Made by a program: the position numbers and the translations under genes
NCBI RefSeq assembly: GCF_000695795.1
Contig: NZ_JNCA01000003.1
Span: 79,962-143,961 of the forward strand
Origin: Flavobacterium seoulense
GTDB lineage: Bacteria > Bacteroidota > Bacteroidia > Flavobacteriales > Flavobacteriaceae
DNA length: 64,000 nt
Reading direction: 5' to 3'
Part shown: positions 27,611 to 35,606 of the stretch, in pieces
Numbering within the stretch: the stretch's first letter is position 1
Layout: every line of letters starts with the position of its first letter
Notes under the pieces: model-generated
Seen by the model: only the letters and a program-made list of their open reading frames with translations
Told to the model about the DNA's origin: nothing
Database searches by the model: none

Positions 27611-29050
27611 ATGAATCAAGAAATAGAAATTTTTATTAAAGATTTTGTTAAAGATCTTAATGAAGGCACCGCTTCAATTTTTGCTGGTGCAGGGTTAAGT
27701 GTTAATGCCGGATTTGTGAACTGGGCTGAGTTAATGAGTGAAATTGCACATGATTTAGGACTCAACATAGAAAATGAAAAAGATCTTGTTTCACTTGCTC
27801 AATTTCACGTAAATGAAAATCAAACACGTTCAAAGATTAATAGAAAAATATTAGAAGAATTTACTGAAGATGCAAAAGAGACAGAAAATCACAAACTAAT
27901 TGCCCGCCTTCCTTTATCATCTATATGGACAACCAATTATGACCAGCTTTTAGAAACAACATTTAAAAATGAAAATAAAGTTGTAGATATAAAATATAGA
28001 AATAATCAATTATTAACAACAAAGCCTAAAAGAGATATTGTTATATTCAAAATGCATGGAGATGTTAATCATGCAGATGAAGCAATAATAACTAAACAAC
28101 AATATGAACAATATCATTCCACCCACGAACCTTTTATAAATGCTTTGGCTGGAGAACTTACAACAAAAACTTTTTTATTTATAGGGTTTAGCTTTACTGA
28201 TCCTAATCTAGACTATATTTTAAGTAGGTTGAATTTTAGATATGATAAACAACAAAGGCAACATTACTGTTTCGTTAAAAAACATAAATTAGGCGATTCT
28301 CAAAATCCTGATGAAGCAACACTTTATTATAACTCTCGAAAACAATATTTGACTATAAATGACCTAAAGAGATATGGTATAAAATCATTACTCATAGATG
28401 AATATGAAGACATTACAGAAATACTTAAAGAAATTGAATATCGATATAAGAAAAAAACAATTTTTATTTCAGGCAGCGCTGAAACTTATGAACCATTCGA
28501 TAAAAATGAAGCAATAGGTTTTGTTCACAATCTTTCTAAAGTTATTATAGAGAATGATTACAGAATAGTTAATGGATTCGGATGGGGTATTGGAAGCTCT
28601 ATTATCAATGGTGCTTTAGAAGCTATTTATAAAAATCCAATTAAATATTCTGAAAGTCAATTAATACTAAAACCATTTCCACAATTTGAAACCGGAGACA
28701 AACCTTTAAAAATTATGTGGGAAGAATATCGTCAAAAAATGATTTCTCAATGTGGAATATCTCTATTCATTTTTGGTAATAAAAAAAATGATGATAATGA
28801 AATAATTGATGCAGATGGAGTCTTGAGAGAATTTGAAATATCTAAAAATAACGGCAACATTTGTATCCCAATAGGTTTGACAGGATATGCAACTTATCAA
28901 ATTTATGAGAGGATATCTAATGACCCAAAAAAATATTTTGAGTCACCAGAATCATTAATGCCAATAATCAATCTTCTTGCGAAAGAACCAACTAATCTAG
29001 ATGCAGTTATTATAGAAATTGATAAACTTTTAAAACAACTAAAAAAATAA
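27611..29050 (+). CDS. thsA: Thoeris NADase effector ThsA (SIR2-SLOG)
   Basis: The 479-residue protein has an N-terminal SIR2 domain: FAGAGLSVNAG (24-34), N109 in TTNYDQL and the catalytic His149 in KMHGD. From about residue 283 it has a SLOG-type domain (TIFISGSAE, then NGFGWGIGSSIINGAL) that binds the TIR-made cyclic nucleotide. The best known ThsA (Bacillus cereus, 476 residues, N112 and H152 as I recall) has the same plan and length. When activated it depletes NAD+ and stops the infected cell. Both catalytic residues are present, so the system looks functional. Confidence 0.93.
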   Translation: MNQEIEIFIKDFVKDLNEGTASIFAGAGLSVNAGFVNWAELMSEIAHDLGLNIENEKDLVSLAQFHVNENQTRSKINRKILEEFTEDAKETENHKLIARLPLSSIWTTNYDQLLETTFKNENKVVDIKYRNNQLLTTKPKRDIVIFKMHGDVNHADEAIITKQQYEQYHSTHEPFINALAGELTTKTFLFIGFSFTDPNLDYILSRLNFRYDKQQRQHYCFVKKHKLGDSQNPDEATLYYNSRKQYLTINDLKRYGIKSLLIDEYEDITEILKEIEYRYKKKTIFISGSAETYEPFDKNEAIGFVHNLSKVIIENDYRIVNGFGWGIGSSIINGALEAIYKNPIKYSESQLILKPFPQFETGDKPLKIMWEEYRQKMISQCGISLFIFGNKKNDDNEIIDADGVLREFEISKNNGNICIPIGLTGYATYQIYERISNDPKKYFESPESLMPIINLLAKEPTNLDAVIIEIDKLLKQLKK

Positions 29051-29052
29051 AG

Positions 29053-29664
29053 ATGGCTAGAGAAACATTTATATCATATAAGTATAGCGAAGCCCAAGAA
29101 TTAAGGGACTTAATAATTGAAAAACTTGGTAAAGATGCATCTTATTATAAAGGAGAAACAGGTGAATCTCCTGATTTAACAGGCTCTTCAATTGAAAATA
29201 TAAAAGAAAATCTTAAGAATATGATTTTCGGTACATCAGTTACAATTGTTATTATTTCACCAAACATAAAAAAAAGCAAATGGATAGATTGGGAAATTGA
29301 ATATTCTCTTAAAGAATATAAAAGAGGGAGTACTACCTCTAAAACAAATGGTATTGTTGGAGTTGTTATGAAAATTAACGGTAACTATAACTGGCTTATA
29401 TCATCTTATCAAAATTCTGATGGTTGCACTTCAAGATCAATTGACAATTCATACCTTCATGATATTAAAGTAAAGAACAGATTTAATTTAATAACTAACA
29501 ATAAATATTCTTGTCCAAATTGTAAAACATTTGATCAATTAACAGGTTCTTATATTTCACTAATAGAGGAAGACCGTTTTCTAAAAAATCCTCAATATTT
29601 CATAGAAAATGCATTTCAAAAAAGTCAGAATATTAAAAACTATGAACTATCAAAGAATAGATAG
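29053..29664 (+). CDS. thsB2: Thoeris TIR-domain protein ThsB (DUF1863-type), second copy
   Basis: This 203-residue protein starts directly with the TIR core RETFISYKYSEAQELRD (3-19) and has WIDWEIEYSLKEY with the catalytic-type Glu81. The first part matches the canonical ThsB/DUF1863 family better than the first TIR gene does. A CPNCKTFDQ motif near 153 is unusual and might bind a metal with other Cys residues. It starts two bases after the thsA stop. Two TIR genes around one thsA is a known Thoeris layout. Confidence 0.88.
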   Translation: MARETFISYKYSEAQELRDLIIEKLGKDASYYKGETGESPDLTGSSIENIKENLKNMIFGTSVTIVIISPNIKKSKWIDWEIEYSLKEYKRGSTTSKTNGIVGVVMKINGNYNWLISSYQNSDGCTSRSIDNSYLHDIKVKNRFNLITNNKYSCPNCKTFDQLTGSYISLIEEDRFLKNPQYFIENAFQKSQNIKNYELSKNR

Positions 29665-29700
29665 TAACCTCAGCTACCAAACTAATCCTTTCGTAAAGAG

Positions 29701-29743
29701 CCCCAGACAGCGCGGAAATGTTTTCCGTGCCCACAACAGTGAG
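29701..29743. repeat. Second copy of the GGAAA/TTTCC hairpin repeat
   Basis: This segment matches 3486-3528 at 37 of 43 bases and keeps the stem CGGAAA/TTTCCG with changes in the loop. It lies 36 bp after the Thoeris operon. Confidence 0.65.
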
Positions 29744-29763
29744 TAAATAAGTGAATAAAAAGA

Positions 29764-29797
29764 GATGCTTCCTTCGTCAGCAGGACAAGTTTGTGGA
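29764..29797. repeat. GATGCTTCC repeat, copy 1
   Basis: It is identical at 32 of 34 bases to 31144-31177. Both copies are intergenic. Confidence 0.65.
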
Positions 29798-29840
29798 GAG
29801 TTGTGGTCTTAAAAATTGTCTTCCAAAACCACTAGAAATA

Positions 29841-29877
29841 AAAAAGAGCAGCAATGATAAATTGACTGCTCTTTTTT
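29841..29877. terminator. Terminator-like hairpin downstream of the Thoeris operon
   Basis: AAAAAGAGCAG pairs with CTGCTCTTTTT around a loop of about 14 bases, flanked by A and T runs, so it can work on both strands. A short open frame over it is not believable as a gene. Confidence 0.65.
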
Positions 29878-29955
29878 ATTCCACTAGATCTCGTTTGTCT
29901 ACAACTCTGGTGCTTGTCTATGACGAGTACCAAAATAATTAAAAGATAATTCGTA

Positions 29956-30067
29956 GCGTTTGCAACGCGGCTTGATACTTTAAAACAATAATTCTAAAGA
30001 AAATAATACTGTGTTTTGCAATGTATCAATTTTATGGTAATTTAGTATTGAACCGCATTGCAAATGC
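29956..30067. repeat. Imperfect 23-bp inverted repeat, MITE-like
   Basis: The arm at 29956-29978 (GCGTTTGCAACGCGG...) and the arm at 30045-30067 are inverse complements at 18 of 23 positions, enclosing 66 bp. Just after it CTCGAT/ATCGAG (30097-30111) forms a small hairpin. The gap 29665-30157 otherwise holds no gene. Confidence 0.5.
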
Positions 30068-30157
30068 TTTATATGGCTTCCTACAGTAAGTAGGTACTCG
30101 ATGCAATCGAGCAGCAGTTTTCAAATAAAAATCAACTAATCAACTTAAATAAACACT

Positions 30158-30523
30158 ATGGATAATCAATTTGAAGCAGGAATTAACATTGCAATAAAAA
30201 TTCCTAAAAGCAAGTATAACGATACCGTAAATTTTTATAAAAACATCTTAAAGTTTGAAGTCACCGAAGTCCCAATAAGTAACCCAACGGTTTCCAAAAC
30301 GCATTCGGTAAAATTTGGAGCCAATGTGATTTGGCTGGATTGTGTTGACAATTACACCCATTCTGAAACCTGGTTACAACTGACAGTTCCTAATGTAGAA
30401 GAAGCAACAGCATATTTGAATTCAAATGGTGTAGCCACTTGTGATGAATTGGAAGAATTACCTGAAGACATGCACTGGATTACTGATCCCGCAGGAACGG
30501 TTTTTAATTTGCAAAAGAGGTGA
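30158..30523 (+). CDS. VOC-superfamily (glyoxalase-like) protein
   Basis: This 121-residue protein has two beta-alpha-beta-beta-beta modules typical of the vicinal-oxygen-chelate fold: IAIKIPKSKYNDTVNFYKNI at the start and DMHWITDPAGTVFNLQKR at the end. Such proteins include glyoxalases and resistance proteins; the single-domain form works as a dimer. A substrate cannot be assigned. It has no close operon partner. Confidence 0.78.
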   Translation: MDNQFEAGINIAIKIPKSKYNDTVNFYKNILKFEVTEVPISNPTVSKTHSVKFGANVIWLDCVDNYTHSETWLQLTVPNVEEATAYLNSNGVATCDELEELPEDMHWITDPAGTVFNLQKR

Positions 30524-30587
30524 AATAGACCTAGAAATACTTTAGAAGTTAAAAACCACTTTTGTAACTTAAATAAAAGAGAAAAAC

Positions 30588-31133
30588 ATGAAGTTGATAA
30601 ATATTTTTACTTGTTTCTCATTTTTGCTTTTAACATCATTCTGCATGGGACAAAATAATGTTTCCGATTTTTCTTTTTCAAAAAATAGAATTTTAAATGA
30701 TGAGAATATCGAATTAGTCAAAAAATCCATTGAAAAGAATGATTTTAGAATTTCATTTGACAAAGCTGAAATTCCAAAGCAATTATTTGAGATTTTTTAT
30801 AAATGGAAAAATGATCCATTCTTGATAGCTAATCCAAATGAAAAATTTAATGCAACTGATGAAATAAATAACAGTTTACCAAACAGACAATTGACTTCAA
30901 TTTTTCAAAATAAGGAATATTTAATTCTAAACTATAAGCATGGAGGTTTTGGATTCCATCACCATATCATCTGGTGTAAAATAGATAATGACAAAATTAG
31001 TGATATATGGATCTGTACTACTTCTAATCATATTGACAATTATTTAATACTTAAAGAAAATATTGAAAACTTTACAAGGATAATATCTTTAAAAAATGGC
31101 CAAAAAATAAAACTAAATTCTTTATGTTTTTAA
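30588..31133 (+). CDS. Secreted hypothetical protein, 181 aa
   Basis: A signal peptide MKLINIFTCFSFLLLTSFCMG precedes a mature domain of about 160 residues that I do not recognise. It contains GGFGFHHHIIWCKIDNDKISD near residue 121, with three adjacent histidines that might bind metal. The Cys in the signal region lacks a proper lipobox, so cleavage by ordinary signal peptidase is more likely. It is codirectional with the VOC gene 64 bp upstream. Confidence 0.6.
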   Translation: MKLINIFTCFSFLLLTSFCMGQNNVSDFSFSKNRILNDENIELVKKSIEKNDFRISFDKAEIPKQLFEIFYKWKNDPFLIANPNEKFNATDEINNSLPNRQLTSIFQNKEYLILNYKHGGFGFHHHIIWCKIDNDKISDIWICTTSNHIDNYLILKENIENFTRIISLKNGQKIKLNSLCF

Positions 31134-31143
31134 GTATTATTGA

Positions 31144-31177
31144 AGATGCTTCCTCCGTCAGCATGACAAGTTTGTGG
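31144..31177. repeat. GATGCTTCC repeat, copy 2
   Basis: This is the partner of 29764-29797 and lies 10 bp after the stop of the secreted 181-aa protein. Confidence 0.65.
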
Positions 31178-31343
31178 ATCATCAATCCGTGAAAAAATCA
31201 GCTTATAGTATTACTAAACATACCTCTCAAATAAGCTCTTTTAATTTTTCGGAAAAAACAATTTGAAATAGTACATTTGTTGCCAGAATCTCCCCAGATT
31301 TTTTTATTTGCCTACAAATCGAATAAATTATCAATTATAATAT

Positions 31344-31664
31344 ATGTACGGAACTTTACCTTTAATCTTAATTGTTTTTCCTTTATTATTCCAGATACTT
31401 TTGGGCAGAAAAGCTATTGGTGGCGATATTAAATTAAAGTTTACCACTGTTTCCATTATTAGCCTTCTATTACAGGTGGCATTATCGATTATTGCTTTTG
31501 CAATTGCTTCTCAAAATCTGGAAGCCGCTTTTAAAGCAAGAGAATTTAGATGCGGAATGGGACTTTTAGGATTTGTTGCATTATCATTATTTTTTACTTT
31601 TTTCCTGTTAATCACCATGCTGATTCAGTATTTCATAAAAAGATCTTACGATAATAAACATTAA
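31344..31664 (+). CDS. Small membrane protein, 106 aa
   Basis: Three hydrophobic segments are visible (near residues 3-17, 31-54 and 72-95), with a GRKAIGGDIKLKF loop after the first and a Lys/Arg tail. I do not recognise the family. It lies 11 bp before the PhnB-like gene, so the two are probably co-transcribed. Confidence 0.6.
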   Translation: MYGTLPLILIVFPLLFQILLGRKAIGGDIKLKFTTVSIISLLLQVALSIIAFAIASQNLEAAFKAREFRCGMGLLGFVALSLFFTFFLLITMLIQYFIKRSYDNKH

Positions 31665-31675
31665 AAAACTACGCT

Positions 31676-32104
31676 ATGGCACTAATTAATCCTCACATTA
31701 ATTTTAACGGAAATGCCGAAGAAGCATTTACTTTTTACAAATCAGTATTTGGTGGAGAATTTACTAAACTCATCCGTTTAAAAGATTTAAAAGGTCCTGA
31801 ATTTCCAGTAGCAGAAAATGATGCTAATAAAATCCTTCACATTGCATTACCTATTGGAACCAATACTCTACTGGGGAATGATGTTCCTGAATTTTTAGGC
31901 CGCGTAAATGAAAACGAAAACAGATCTAAAATTTCGATTAGCGCTGCAAGCCGTGAAGAAGCCAATCAACTATTTAACGGACTTTCAGCAGGCGGAACCA
32001 TTGAAATGCCTATGGAAGATAGTCCTTGGGGTTCTTATTTTGGGATGTTTCGTGACAAATACGGCATCGAATGGATGATCGATTTTGATCCAACAGTAAA
32101 ATAG
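31676..32104 (+). CDS. PhnB-like VOC protein
   Basis: This 142-residue protein starts INPHINFNGNAEEAFTFYKSVFGGEF, the classic PhnB/YjdN-type start, and ends DSPWGSYFGMFRDKYGIEWMIDFD. PhnB-like proteins belong to the VOC superfamily; most have no assigned reaction. It converges on the PAS gene, whose stop is only five bases away on the other strand, with no terminator between. Confidence 0.85.
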   Translation: MALINPHINFNGNAEEAFTFYKSVFGGEFTKLIRLKDLKGPEFPVAENDANKILHIALPIGTNTLLGNDVPEFLGRVNENENRSKISISAASREEANQLFNGLSAGGTIEMPMEDSPWGSYFGMFRDKYGIEWMIDFDPTVK

Positions 32105-32109
32105 AAATA

Positions 32110-32667
32110 TCAAACTGCTTTTTCTAAAGCCAGGAAATGCACTATTTGATTTTGTTGATTGCGAAGAGGAATGATACTTACTTCGCATAAATATTCTTCC
32201 TTGTTTTTTCGATAATTAACAATTACTTCGGTAAATGGTTTGCCTTGCGCCAGTTTTTCTCTGATGTTTTTCTTTACTTCTTCTGAGGTATTGATTCCTT
32301 GTAAAAAACTGGGTTTCCTGCCTATGGCATAATGGCTTGTGTAGCCAGTCATTTTTTTAAAACCTTCATTTGCCCAGACAATAAGTTGGTCCACATTTGT
32401 GACTACCAATGCCTCATAAGCCGGTTTTAGAACCTGATCAATATCTATATCCCAATTGAATTCATTGGAGAATTCAAATAACTTTTCCTTATCCAGACTT
32501 TTAATATGCTTCATCATACTGTTGCCTGACAAGTCAAAACTCATCAAAGGATATACTGTTTTAGTCGGTTTTATCTTCTGGGTGTTTTTTACGGTATCTT
32601 CTTTTTTCCCTGAAAGAAAAAGATCAAGACACATCATATTGTTCAGGTCACTATTAGAATTTTTCAT
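32110..32667 (-). CDS. LOV-like PAS domain protein lacking the photoactive cysteine, under a cobalamin riboswitch
   Basis: The 185-residue protein has a Ser/Lys-rich N-terminal part (1-75) and a C-terminal PAS domain (80-185). The PAS domain is LOV-like: GRKPSFLQG (116-124) sits where LOV proteins have GRNCRFLQG, and NYRKNKEEYLCEV (151-163) matches the LOV NYRKDG region. The flavin-reactive Cys is Pro119 here, so the usual photo-adduct cannot form. There is no output domain, so it would act by binding a partner. The gene is the only one downstream of a well-formed cobalamin riboswitch with its own promoter. Function is unknown. Confidence 0.85.
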   Translation of the reverse strand: MKNSNSDLNNMMCLDLFLSGKKEDTVKNTQKIKPTKTVYPLMSFDLSGNSMMKHIKSLDKEKLFEFSNEFNWDIDIDQVLKPAYEALVVTNVDQLIVWANEGFKKMTGYTSHYAIGRKPSFLQGINTSEEVKKNIREKLAQGKPFTEVIVNYRKNKEEYLCEVSIIPLRNQQNQIVHFLALEKAV

Positions 32668-32769
32668 ACAGTAATTCAGCTTTTAAACGATAAAAAAACA
32701 AGGCAGTAATAGAATTTTCTATAAACAAACCAAGATTCTTTACCCGAGAATTCGATTTTAAAAATAATA

Positions 32770-32932
32770 AAAGGCAGGTCTCCTGGCTTGCGTCTTGTCG
32801 GCGGCCTTCCCGATTAAACAGTGGCTGTGTAGTGGCAGACAAGCTTTGTAGCTTACAGTTGCGGGAACAGCTCAGGTATTCAACCTGATTCCCTTTTAAT
32901 GCCTTAATGAAAACTCATTTTAGCAACCTTTA
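32770..32932 (-). ncRNA. Cobalamin (adenosylcobalamin-type) riboswitch
   Basis: Read on the minus strand, the B12 box GCCAGGAGACCTGCC lies near 32773-32787. A GGGAAGGC segment lies at about 32804-32811, and the core CTGTTCCCGCAACTGTAAGC lies upstream. A GGGAATCAGG segment with a hairpin (CAGGTTGAATACCTG) precedes it. All are hallmarks of cobalamin riboswitches. The only gene downstream on that strand is the LOV-like PAS gene, about 100 bp away. Between them a CTGCCTTG followed by seven T (32692-32706) can pair, with one mismatch, with CAAGCCAG of the B12 box; it may be part of the switch. Confidence 0.9.
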
Positions 32933-32935
32933 CTA

Positions 32936-32943
32936 CAAATATA
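32936..32943 (-). promoter_or_regulatory. TAnnTTTG -7 box of the riboswitch transcript
   Basis: The minus strand reads TATATTTG immediately before the riboswitch sequence, so the leader starts at about 32930. Confidence 0.65.
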
Positions 32944-33052
32944 AGTAATTCTACTACGAATTTTGAAACTTTTTGTAATGTGGTATGTAAAAGATATACC
33001 AATTAGAATTTCTAAATTGATTCTTTTAAATTACAACTTAAATCACAGTACT

Positions 33053-33172
33053 ATGAACAACTTATTTAGAGGACTTTTAGCAGGTTACGGAGCAAAAAAA
33101 TTAGGTGGCGGCTGTTTTGGAACCATTATCGTTTTTATCATTATTTGGTTTTTACTAGGTCAGTGTAGTTAA
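33053..33172 (+). CDS. Small hydrophobic protein, 39 aa
   Basis: The reading frame MNNLFRGLLAGYGAKKLGGG followed by CFGTIIVFIIIWFLLGQCS gives a glycine-rich N-terminus and one membrane helix. An in-frame ATG at 32963 lies in the riboswitch promoter area and gives an unlikely extension. The sequence has the look of a conserved small membrane protein of flavobacteria. A 9-bp inverted repeat TACAAAATA/TATTTTGTA follows at 33182-33220. Confidence 0.65.
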   Translation: MNNLFRGLLAGYGAKKLGGGCFGTIIVFIIIWFLLGQCS

Positions 33173-33306
33173 ACAACTTACTACAAAATATCCTTCTTAT
33201 TTACTACAAGCTATTTTGTATAAAGCTACTATTGTCAAGCTTTTACACTCCTAAGTTATATTTAATTTAAATTATGGTTTTCTTACATTTCTAAACAATT
33301 ATTCGC

Positions 33307-33314
33307 TAAATTTG
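33307..33314 (+). promoter_or_regulatory. TAnnTTTG -7 box of the histidine kinase gene
   Basis: TAAATTTG lies 92 bp before the ATG at 33406. Confidence 0.45.
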
Positions 33315-33405
33315 AGAAGCCCCATTTTGTGTAAAAAATAAACCGAATAAATCATGAAGTAAGAACTGATCTACAAACAAAAATTAGCCATAATTTTCAA
33401 TCACA

Positions 33406-34494
33406 ATGGAAGTCAAAAAATGTCCTACCCCCGACAAAGAATACCATTTTGATAATTTTTTTAACATTTCGGCGGACTTAATTTGTATCGCCGGATTTGA
33501 CGGGTATTTTAGACGAATAAATCCCGCTGTTTCAAAATTATTAGGGTATACTGATGAGGAATTGTATTCTCGTCCTATACATACTTTAGTGTATACACCA
33601 GATCTTAAAGCTACTCTTGAAACCCGGGAGGAAGTTTATAAAAACAAACCGCTTTTAAATTTCGAAAACAGATACCTGACTAAAACAGGTGAAATTGTAT
33701 GGTTATCCTGGACTTCAATGCCAGTTGAAGACGAAAAATTAGTCTATGCCATTGCTAAAAACATTACCCATAAAAAAAAGATTGAAGAAGAACGCAATGT
33801 ATTAATTACTAATTTGACAAAAATAAACAAAGACCTAAAGCATTTGTCTTACACCACTTCGCATGATTTAAAGTCTCCTGTTAATAATTTACTCTCCGTA
33901 TTTAATTTGCTCGATACTTCTAAAATTAATGATGAAGAAACGCTTGAATTCATTGATATTCTAAAAACAACCACCGAACGTTTAAAGGAAACTTTAAAAA
34001 ACTCTGTAAACGAATTAATCCAAAAAGAGGAACTGAATGCTTCTATCGAAATATTAGATGTAAAGCAAAACTTAGACGAAGTTTTATTTTCTATCAATTC
34101 ACTGATAAAAAATTCTAAAATAACTATAGATTGTGATTTTTCGGAACTAACACAAATCAATTTCAATCAGGAATATTTAAAAAGTATCTTTTTAAATCTG
34201 ATTACTAATTCTATAAAATATTCAAAAGCAGATATTTTTCCGGCTGTGAATATTGCTACTAAAAAAGTAAACGGAAAGAGTCAGCTTATCTATTCTGATA
34301 ACGGCTTAGGTTTTGACATGGATAAAGTACGCGATAAAATATTTGGCTTACATCAAAAATTTCATCATCACAATGACAGCAATGGCATTGGTTTATACCT
34401 GATTTACAATCACATTACTAATTTAGGCGGAACGATCGAAGTAGAAAGTAAAATAAATGAAGGTGCAAAATTCACAATAATGTTCCGGGATTAA
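33406..34494 (+). CDS. PAS-domain sensor histidine kinase
   Basis: The 362-residue soluble protein has an N-terminal PAS domain (about 15-125, ADLICIAGFDGYFRRINPAV) and a HisKA region with phospho-acceptor His153 in TSHDLKSPVNN. The ATPase domain has the N box LNLITNSIKYS and G boxes DNGLGFD and SNGIGLYL. It has no membrane segments, so it senses something in the cytoplasm. No response regulator is adjacent. It lies near the cobalamin-controlled PAS gene, but on the opposite strand. Confidence 0.92.
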   Translation: MEVKKCPTPDKEYHFDNFFNISADLICIAGFDGYFRRINPAVSKLLGYTDEELYSRPIHTLVYTPDLKATLETREEVYKNKPLLNFENRYLTKTGEIVWLSWTSMPVEDEKLVYAIAKNITHKKKIEEERNVLITNLTKINKDLKHLSYTTSHDLKSPVNNLLSVFNLLDTSKINDEETLEFIDILKTTTERLKETLKNSVNELIQKEELNASIEILDVKQNLDEVLFSINSLIKNSKITIDCDFSELTQINFNQEYLKSIFLNLITNSIKYSKADIFPAVNIATKKVNGKSQLIYSDNGLGFDMDKVRDKIFGLHQKFHHHNDSNGIGLYLIYNHITNLGGTIEVESKINEGAKFTIMFRD

Positions 34495-34514
34495 AATATA
34501 AAGCAAGTATAGTA

Positions 34515-34522
34515 TAACTTTG
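34515..34522 (+). promoter_or_regulatory. TAnnTTTG -7 box of the nitroreductase gene
   Basis: TAACTTTG lies 31 bp before the ATG at 34554. Confidence 0.5.
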
Positions 34523-34553
34523 CGTTACTAAAAAACACTTAAAAATAAAAGTC

Positions 34554-35153
34554 ATGAATATTTTAGAGTTAATACAAAAAAGATATACTGCTAAAAAGTA
34601 CAACCCGAATAAAATAATACCACAGGAAAAAATTGAAGATTTAAAAGAAATTTTACGTCTTACTCCTTCTTCAATTAATATTCAGCCCTGGAAGTTTACT
34701 TTTGTTCAAAATACTGAAATAAAAGCACAACTTGCTACAGCTTCTAAACACAATCAGGAAAGAGTTAACCAGGCACAACTTATAGTTGTATTTAGTGTAG
34801 CCGATGATTTAGATGCATTTCAAACCGTAGTAGAAAACGAATTTCCACAATTTAGAGTCGATTGGTATAACCAGATAAAAGCCAGTATGCCCGAATCTAA
34901 TTTAAAAGTATGGTTGTCAAATCAGGTATATATTGCATTAGGAGTTGGTTTAACCGCTAGTGCTGCATTAGGTCTGGACGCAACACCAATGGAAGGAATT
35001 GAACCTGATAAATACCAAACTATTCTTAACATGACTACTTATAAGCCACTATTTGCAATGGCTGTAGGCTACGGTGCCGAAGATGATTTGAACCGACTTG
35101 AAACTACTCCTAAATCACGAAGAACGCAGGAAAGCGTTATTGAAACTATTTAA
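34554..35153 (+). CDS. NfsB-like FMN-dependent nitroreductase
   Basis: This 199-residue enzyme has the family start RYTAKKYNPNKIIP (residues 9-22) and the FMN-binding LRLTPSSINIQPWKF segment (34-48). It ends with GYGAEDDLNRLETTPKSRR. It uses NAD(P)H and bound FMN to reduce quinones or nitroaromatics in the cytoplasm; the natural substrate is unknown. Length is normal for the oxygen-insensitive nitroreductase group. Confidence 0.9.
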   Translation: MNILELIQKRYTAKKYNPNKIIPQEKIEDLKEILRLTPSSINIQPWKFTFVQNTEIKAQLATASKHNQERVNQAQLIVVFSVADDLDAFQTVVENEFPQFRVDWYNQIKASMPESNLKVWLSNQVYIALGVGLTASAALGLDATPMEGIEPDKYQTILNMTTYKPLFAMAVGYGAEDDLNRLETTPKSRRTQESVIETI

Positions 35154-35250
35154 AATCAGTATTTTAAATTCTGTAATCTTTAAAGATAATCTTGTAAAAA
35201 CAGTAATAGCTTATTAAATAATTTTATTCAAAATTTAAAATTTTATAGCT

Positions 35251-35445
35251 ATGAAAAATCAGAATCAAAATCCGCAGACACCCAATAAAAAAGGTGGAGA
35301 TAACAGAAGTGACACGAGAAAGCACCAATATAAAGAACATGATGAAGTGCTAACTAACGATGAAAATTACGACCCTGACACTAAAAAGTTTAAAGGTGAA
35401 GAACCTGAACTTGACGACAAGCTAAACAATAAAGAAAAGAAATAG
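35251..35445 (+). CDS. Highly hydrophilic small protein, 64 aa, probably disordered
   Basis: The protein is made almost entirely of Lys, Asp, Glu, Asn, Gln and Pro, with no hydrophobic core (for example DPDTKKFKGEEPELDDKLNN). It is probably intrinsically disordered. It has a clear start (98 bp after the nitroreductase) and a strong terminator just after the stop, which supports it as a real gene. A similar protein lies at 37191. No function is known. Confidence 0.65.
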   Translation: MKNQNQNPQTPNKKGGDNRSDTRKHQYKEHDEVLTNDENYDPDTKKFKGEEPELDDKLNNKEKK

Positions 35446-35450
35446 TTTTT

Positions 35451-35486
35451 AAAAAAGTCTCATTTGTTCAAATTGAGACTTTTTTT
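35451..35486. terminator. Rho-independent terminator after the 64-aa gene
   Basis: AAAAAAGTCTCA (35451-35462) pairs with TGAGACTTTTTT (35474-35485); it can act on both strands. Confidence 0.82.
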
Positions 35487-35511
35487 GTGATACAATTAAT
35501 GATTCATTCCA

Positions 35512-35541
35512 TTGAAAACTGCCTGTTTTAAGCTATTTTTG
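35512..35541 (+). promoter_or_regulatory. Promoter of the pirin gene
   Basis: TTG at 35512-35514, 19 bp, then TATTTTTG at 35534-35541. This is a near-perfect Bacteroidetes promoter. Confidence 0.65.
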
Positions 35542-35606
35542 TTAATACAAAATACTATTTTACAATAGAATTGCTAATAATTAAATTGCTAACTAAAAAT
35601 AATTGT

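Noticed and set aside
29751..29942. A 63-codon frame after the Thoeris operon
   Set aside because: It runs through a dispersed repeat and a terminator hairpin, so it is non-coding.
32654..32842. A 62-codon minus-strand frame across the riboswitch
   Set aside because: It is made of riboswitch and leader sequence and overlaps the PAS gene start.
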